Assembly: GCA_001797905.1 (NCBI GenBank)
Contig: MGQS01000056.1
Span: forward strand, 15,462-23,455
Length of the DNA: 7,994 nucleotides
Direction of reading: 5' to 3'
Source: Deltaproteobacteria bacterium RBG_16_54_11
Lineage (GTDB): Bacteria; Desulfobacterota; B13-G15; RBG-16-54-18
Under the pieces are notes generated by a model. That model ran no database searches, was not told where the DNA came from, and was given only the letters and a program-made list of their open reading frames with translations. Positions 5,234 through 7,994 of the stretch are shown here, piece after piece. The translations under genes were made by a program, and so were the position numbers. Each line of letters starts with the position of its first letter. Position 1 is the first letter of the stretch.

Positions 5234-6550
5234 ATGAAAAAGTGTCATGTTTTATGGGTCATGTTGTTGGTGTCAGTTCTCCTTGTAACCTTTAGCTTCC
5301 CTGCCTGGGGGGCCAAGAAGATCAAGATAGGCGTGATCGGCCCCATGAAATTCGTGCAGGGCATAGGCCATTGGAACGGGGCGGTCCTGGCTGCCGAGCA
5401 GATCAACGCCAAAGGGGGCGTGAAGGTCGGCGATAAAATGATGGAGATCGAGCTTGTGCAGGCGGACTCCAACGAATTTATCAACGTCACGGACGCCACC
5501 AATGCCATGGAGCGGCTTATCACGCAGGACAATGTGAACTTCGTGGTGGGCGGGTTCCGGAGTGAGGCGGTCCTGCCGATGCAGGACATCGCCTGTGAGA
5601 ACAAGGTGCTCTTTATCGGCTGTGGTGCTGCCCATCCGCAGCTCTGCTCGCGGGTTGCCGAGAACTATAGTACGTACAAGTACTTCTTCCGGGGCACCCC
5701 TTTCAATTCCACATTCCTTGTCCGAACGGCCTTCATCCACTTGGACCACGTCGCCGCCATACTGAAAAAAGAGTTAAGGATACCCAAGCTCAAGGTCGCG
5801 GTGGTCGCGGAAAAGGCCATGTGGGCTGACCCGATGGTTAAGACCTGCGAGGCGGTCATCCCCCAGAAGGGGATGATACTGGCAGGCACCTGGAGGCCGT
5901 CGCCCGTGGCCACGGATGTCAGCGCCGAGCTCTCCGCCATCCAGCGCTCAGGCGCCCATATCATCTTTACGATCTTTTCCTCGTCCGTCGGTATCCCCTT
6001 TGCGCGGCAGGCGGGTGAGCTCAAGATCCCGGCGGTGCAGGTGGGCATCAATGTAGAGGGGCAGAAGGATAGCTTCATGCAGGCCACCCAGGGCAAGGGT
6101 GACTATGTCATGACCTCCAATAGCTATTGCCAGGGTGTCGAGAACAATGAACTCACCAAGCCCTATGTTGACGCCTATGTGAAGAGGTTCGGCGAGACGC
6201 CGACTTACACCTCAGATACGTACGCCGCAATCGTGTACGGGCTGGTGCCTGCTATTGAGGAGGCAGGGACCCTCAAATCCGACAAGGTGGTCGCTGTCTT
6301 AGAAAATCGTGTATACAAGGTCCCTGGTGGCGTCGTAAAATATATGAAGGATCCTGAAGGCAAACCGCTGCATGACCTCACCTGGGGACCGGGGTACTTG
6401 ACCGGCATTGCGACGCAGTGGCAGAATGGTAAGCTTGTTGGTGTCTGGCCCTACAAGTGGAAGCTGACACCGGAATCTCCCGAGGTCACCTATAAGGGGA
6501 TGGTTCCTTACAAGATAGCGCCTTGGGTCATCAAGAAGTATAAGAAGTAA
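5234..6550 (+). CDS. Periplasmic substrate-binding protein of a branched-chain amino acid-type ABC transporter
   Basis: A 438-residue LivK-like type I periplasmic binding protein (Peripla_BP_6 group) that would capture a small solute, an amino acid or more likely a carboxylate or aromatic acid, and deliver it to a Liv-type permease. Residues 1-27 form a Sec signal peptide: MKKC, a hydrophobic core of about 17 residues, then FPAWGA with cleavage expected after A27. No lipobox is present (the only early cysteine is C4), so the protein should be soluble in the periplasm. Mature features are KIGVIGPMKFVQG (31-43), VNFVVGGFRSEA (101-112), FIGCGAAHPQL (127-137), WRPSPVATDVSAELSAIQ (220-237) and a C-terminal lobe ending WVIKKYKK. 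C130, C138 and C299 are shared with the downstream paralogue and could form a disulfide. The ATG has AAGGAGG seven bases upstream (5220-5226). A strong hairpin follows the stop, so the gene is probably monocistronic. The ligand cannot be told from sequence. Confidence 0.92.
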   Translation: MKKCHVLWVMLLVSVLLVTFSFPAWGAKKIKIGVIGPMKFVQGIGHWNGAVLAAEQINAKGGVKVGDKMMEIELVQADSNEFINVTDATNAMERLITQDNVNFVVGGFRSEAVLPMQDIACENKVLFIGCGAAHPQLCSRVAENYSTYKYFFRGTPFNSTFLVRTAFIHLDHVAAILKKELRIPKLKVAVVAEKAMWADPMVKTCEAVIPQKGMILAGTWRPSPVATDVSAELSAIQRSGAHIIFTIFSSSVGIPFARQAGELKIPAVQVGINVEGQKDSFMQATQGKGDYVMTSNSYCQGVENNELTKPYVDAYVKRFGETPTYTSDTYAAIVYGLVPAIEEAGTLKSDKVVAVLENRVYKVPGGVVKYMKDPEGKPLHDLTWGPGYLTGIATQWQNGKLVGVWPYKWKLTPESPEVTYKGMVPYKIAPWVIKKYKK

Positions 6551-6577
6551 GAGGTAATCTGCGCTATAATCTCATCG

Positions 6578-6627
6578 AGTGCGCCCGCCCCTTCCTGCTG
6601 AAGCTCGAAGGGGCGGGCGCACTTTCT
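6578..6627 (+). terminator. Strong hairpin terminator after the first binding-protein gene
   Basis: A perfect GC-rich stem runs from 6578 to 6594 and pairs with 6607 to 6623 (17 pairs; core GTGCGCCCGCCCCTTC against its exact complement), with a 12-base loop. It is followed by TTTCT. It starts 27 bases past the stop. The T-run is short, but the stem is exceptionally stable. It isolates the two tandem binding-protein genes transcriptionally and could also protect the 3' end of the first message. Confidence 0.75.
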
Positions 6628-6719
6628 ATAAGGTCAAAAATAGTTACAAAAATTGTCGATCGTACCCCTCACCTTTTTTTCCTTACATAAAAATCACTTG
6701 ATATTAGATAGGTATACAA

Positions 6720-6748
6720 TTGACATGTGGACACGTTTCTGGCATTGT
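6720..6748 (+). promoter_or_regulatory. Promoter candidate of the second binding-protein gene
   Basis: A perfect TTGACA (6720-6725) is followed after 17 bases by CATTGT (6743-6748), a poor -10 hexamer (3 of 6) but preceded by TGG as an extended -10 element. Initiation near 6755 gives a leader of about 30 bases. The weak -10 suggests dependence on an activator or tight control. Confidence 0.45.
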
Positions 6749-6760
6749 ATTAAACAATGC
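6742..6760. promoter_or_regulatory. Inverted repeat overlapping the -10, candidate operator
   Basis: GCATTGT (6742-6748) and ACAATGC (6754-6760) form a perfect 7-bp inverted repeat with a 5-base AT-only spacer. The left arm contains the whole -10 hexamer and the right arm covers the predicted start. This is the geometry of a repressor operator; in RNA it could instead be a small 5' hairpin. I did not see the same repeat upstream of the first binding-protein gene. Confidence 0.45.
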
Positions 6761-6783
6761 TAGTCTTAACATGGAGGAATGTG

Positions 6784-7994
6784 ATGAAAAAGCTTACGGT
6801 GTTATGGAGTATCTTACTGGCTGCCGTGCTGGTGGCAACCATGAGTTTTCCGGCAGGGGCCCAGGGGGTTAAGAAGATCAAGATAGGCGTGATCGGCCCG
6901 ATGAAATATGTGCAGGGCCAGGGCCATTGGAACGGGGCGGTCATGGCTGCCGATGAGATCAACGCCAAAGGGGGCCTCCAGGTTGGCGGCCAAAAGATGA
7001 AGATCGAGCTTATTAGGGCGGATTCCAATGAATTCCTCAACATCACGGACGCCGCCAATGCCATGGAGCGGCTCATCACGAGGGACAGGGTGAACTTCGT
7101 GGTCGGCGGGTTCCGGAGCGAGGCGGTGCTGGCCATGCAGGACATTGCCATGGAGCACAAGGTGATCTTTATCGGCTGTGGGGCTGCGCATCCTCAGCTC
7201 TGCCAGCGGGTAGCCGAGAACTACAACTTTTATAAGTATTGGTTCCGGGGCACCCCTTTCAGTTCCGCATACATTGCCAGGGTGGCCTTCATCCAGTTGT
7301 CCACGGTGGCAAACATGTTGAAAGGATCCTTAAACATACCCAAGATAAAGGTCGCCATCGTCTCGGAAAAGGCCATGTGGGCTGATGGGATGACTAAGAC
7401 GGCCGAGGTGGTCGTCACGCAGCAGGGCATGGAATTGGCAGGCACATGGAGACCTTCTCCGGTGGCCACGGATGTTACTGCCGAGCTCTCCGCCATCCAG
7501 CGTTCAGGGGCCCATGTCATCTTCACCATCCTTTCCTCCACTGTCGGGATCCCCTTTGTCAGGCAGGCGGGGGAGCTCAAGATCCCGGCTGTGCAGCTCG
7601 GCATCAATGCGGAGGCCCAGAAGGATGAATTCTGGCAGGCCACCCGGGGGATGTGCAACTATGTCATGACCTCGACTACCTATTGCCGAGGGGTTGAGGC
7701 CAATGAAAACACCAAGGCCTTTGTCGACGGCTATATAAAACGATTCGGTCAGATGCCGACCTACACCTCGGGTACCTATGACACTATTTACTACGCGCTT
7801 GCGCCGACCATTGAGCAGGCAGGGACCCTCGATCCCGACAAGCTGGTAGCTGTCCTGGAGAATCGTGAATACAAGACCAGTACCAGCACAATAAAATATA
7901 TGAAGGACGGCGAAGGCAAACCGCTGCATGATCTCACCTGGGGCCCGGGGTACTCGACGGGACTCGTCATCCAGTGGCAGGATGGCCATCAGAA
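6784..7994 (+). CDS. Second periplasmic branched-chain-type ABC substrate-binding protein (tandem paralogue, truncated by window end)
   Basis: A 403-codon open frame with no stop before the window edge. It is a clear paralogue of the gene at 5234: from KKIKIGVIGPMK onward the two proteins align without gaps, differing at only about 23 of the first 118 mature positions by hand count and more in the C-terminal lobe. A Sec signal peptide is evident (MKK, hydrophobic core, FPAGAQG, cleavage expected after AGA at residue 26), with no lipobox. Conserved segments include VNFVVGGFRSEA, FIGCGAAHPQL, AMWAD, WRPSPVATDV, RSGAHVIFT and GKPLHDLTWGPGY. About 35 residues should remain beyond the edge if the length matches its neighbour. 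GGAGG lies six bases before the ATG. It has its own promoter and candidate operator. Differences cluster in the segments after TPFSS, around 205-215, 330-345 and 360-370, which suggests a different or modified ligand preference. Permease and ATPase genes, if linked, would lie beyond the window. Confidence 0.92.
   Translation, partial: MKKLTVLWSILLAAVLVATMSFPAGAQGVKKIKIGVIGPMKYVQGQGHWNGAVMAADEINAKGGLQVGGQKMKIELIRADSNEFLNITDAANAMERLITRDRVNFVVGGFRSEAVLAMQDIAMEHKVIFIGCGAAHPQLCQRVAENYNFYKYWFRGTPFSSAYIARVAFIQLSTVANMLKGSLNIPKIKVAIVSEKAMWADGMTKTAEVVVTQQGMELAGTWRPSPVATDVTAELSAIQRSGAHVIFTILSSTVGIPFVRQAGELKIPAVQLGINAEAQKDEFWQATRGMCNYVMTSTTYCRGVEANENTKAFVDGYIKRFGQMPTYTSGTYDTIYYALAPTIEQAGTLDPDKLVAVLENREYKTSTSTIKYMKDGEGKPLHDLTWGPGYSTGLVIQWQDGHQ

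Noticed and set aside
6750..7989. Several long antisense open frames under the second binding-protein gene (6750-7160, 6814-7191, 7230-7658, 7504-7989)
   Set aside because: They are mirror frames of a GC-rich gene whose plus-strand product is unmistakable; the same occurs under the first paralogue at 5245-6096.
1..7994. CRISPR array, tRNA or rRNA genes, insertion sequences
   Set aside because: I saw no regularly spaced repeats, cloverleaf-like sequence, rRNA-like sequence, transposase frame or terminal inverted repeats in the window.

Overview
The window looks like chromosomal DNA from a Gram-negative, probably anaerobic bacterium. A deltaproteobacterial-type syntroph or sulfate reducer is my best guess, inferred from gene style only: LivK-type binding proteins with Sec signal peptides, a family III CoA-transferase/racemase, an AhpE-like peroxiredoxin and Shine-Dalgarno-led genes. 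There is no rRNA, tRNA, transposase or CRISPR array to anchor the taxonomy.

Layout. Bases 3-119 hold the C-terminal end of an unrecognised plus-strand gene. Bases 237-4816 hold five tightly packed minus-strand genes. In transcription order they are an alpha-methylacyl-CoA racemase-like family III CoA-transferase (3647-4816), a Gfo/Idh/MocA oxidoreductase (2657-3562), a radical SAM enzyme (1555-2637), a family 2 glycosyltransferase (689-1543) and an AhpE-like peroxiredoxin (237-692). The last four are joined by very short gaps or an ATGA overlap and are probably co-transcribed. A hairpin with a T-rich tail at about 131-152 may end the unit.

Bases 4817-5233 are a divergent non-coding region. 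It carries an extended -10 promoter candidate for the minus-strand genes, a 17-bp palindrome, a sigma-54-like -24/-12 element pointing plus, and a sigma-70-like promoter close to the first plus-strand gene. Rightward are two tandem paralogous genes for periplasmic branched-chain-amino-acid-type ABC substrate-binding proteins (5234-6550 complete; 6784 to the window end, truncated). A long perfect hairpin and a second promoter separate them, so they look independently expressed. No permease or ATPase gene is visible.

How they may work together (inference). The sugar-type oxidoreductase, radical SAM enzyme and glycosyltransferase form a plausible module that makes or modifies an unusual sugar and attaches it to a surface glycan or other acceptor. 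The CoA-transferase/racemase and the two binding proteins fit uptake and CoA activation or epimerisation of a carboxylic acid. Whether the two halves share a pathway cannot be decided here. The most interesting points are the gene combination in the minus-strand unit, the radical SAM enzyme with additional cysteines, and the paralogous binding-protein pair with different upstream control elements.
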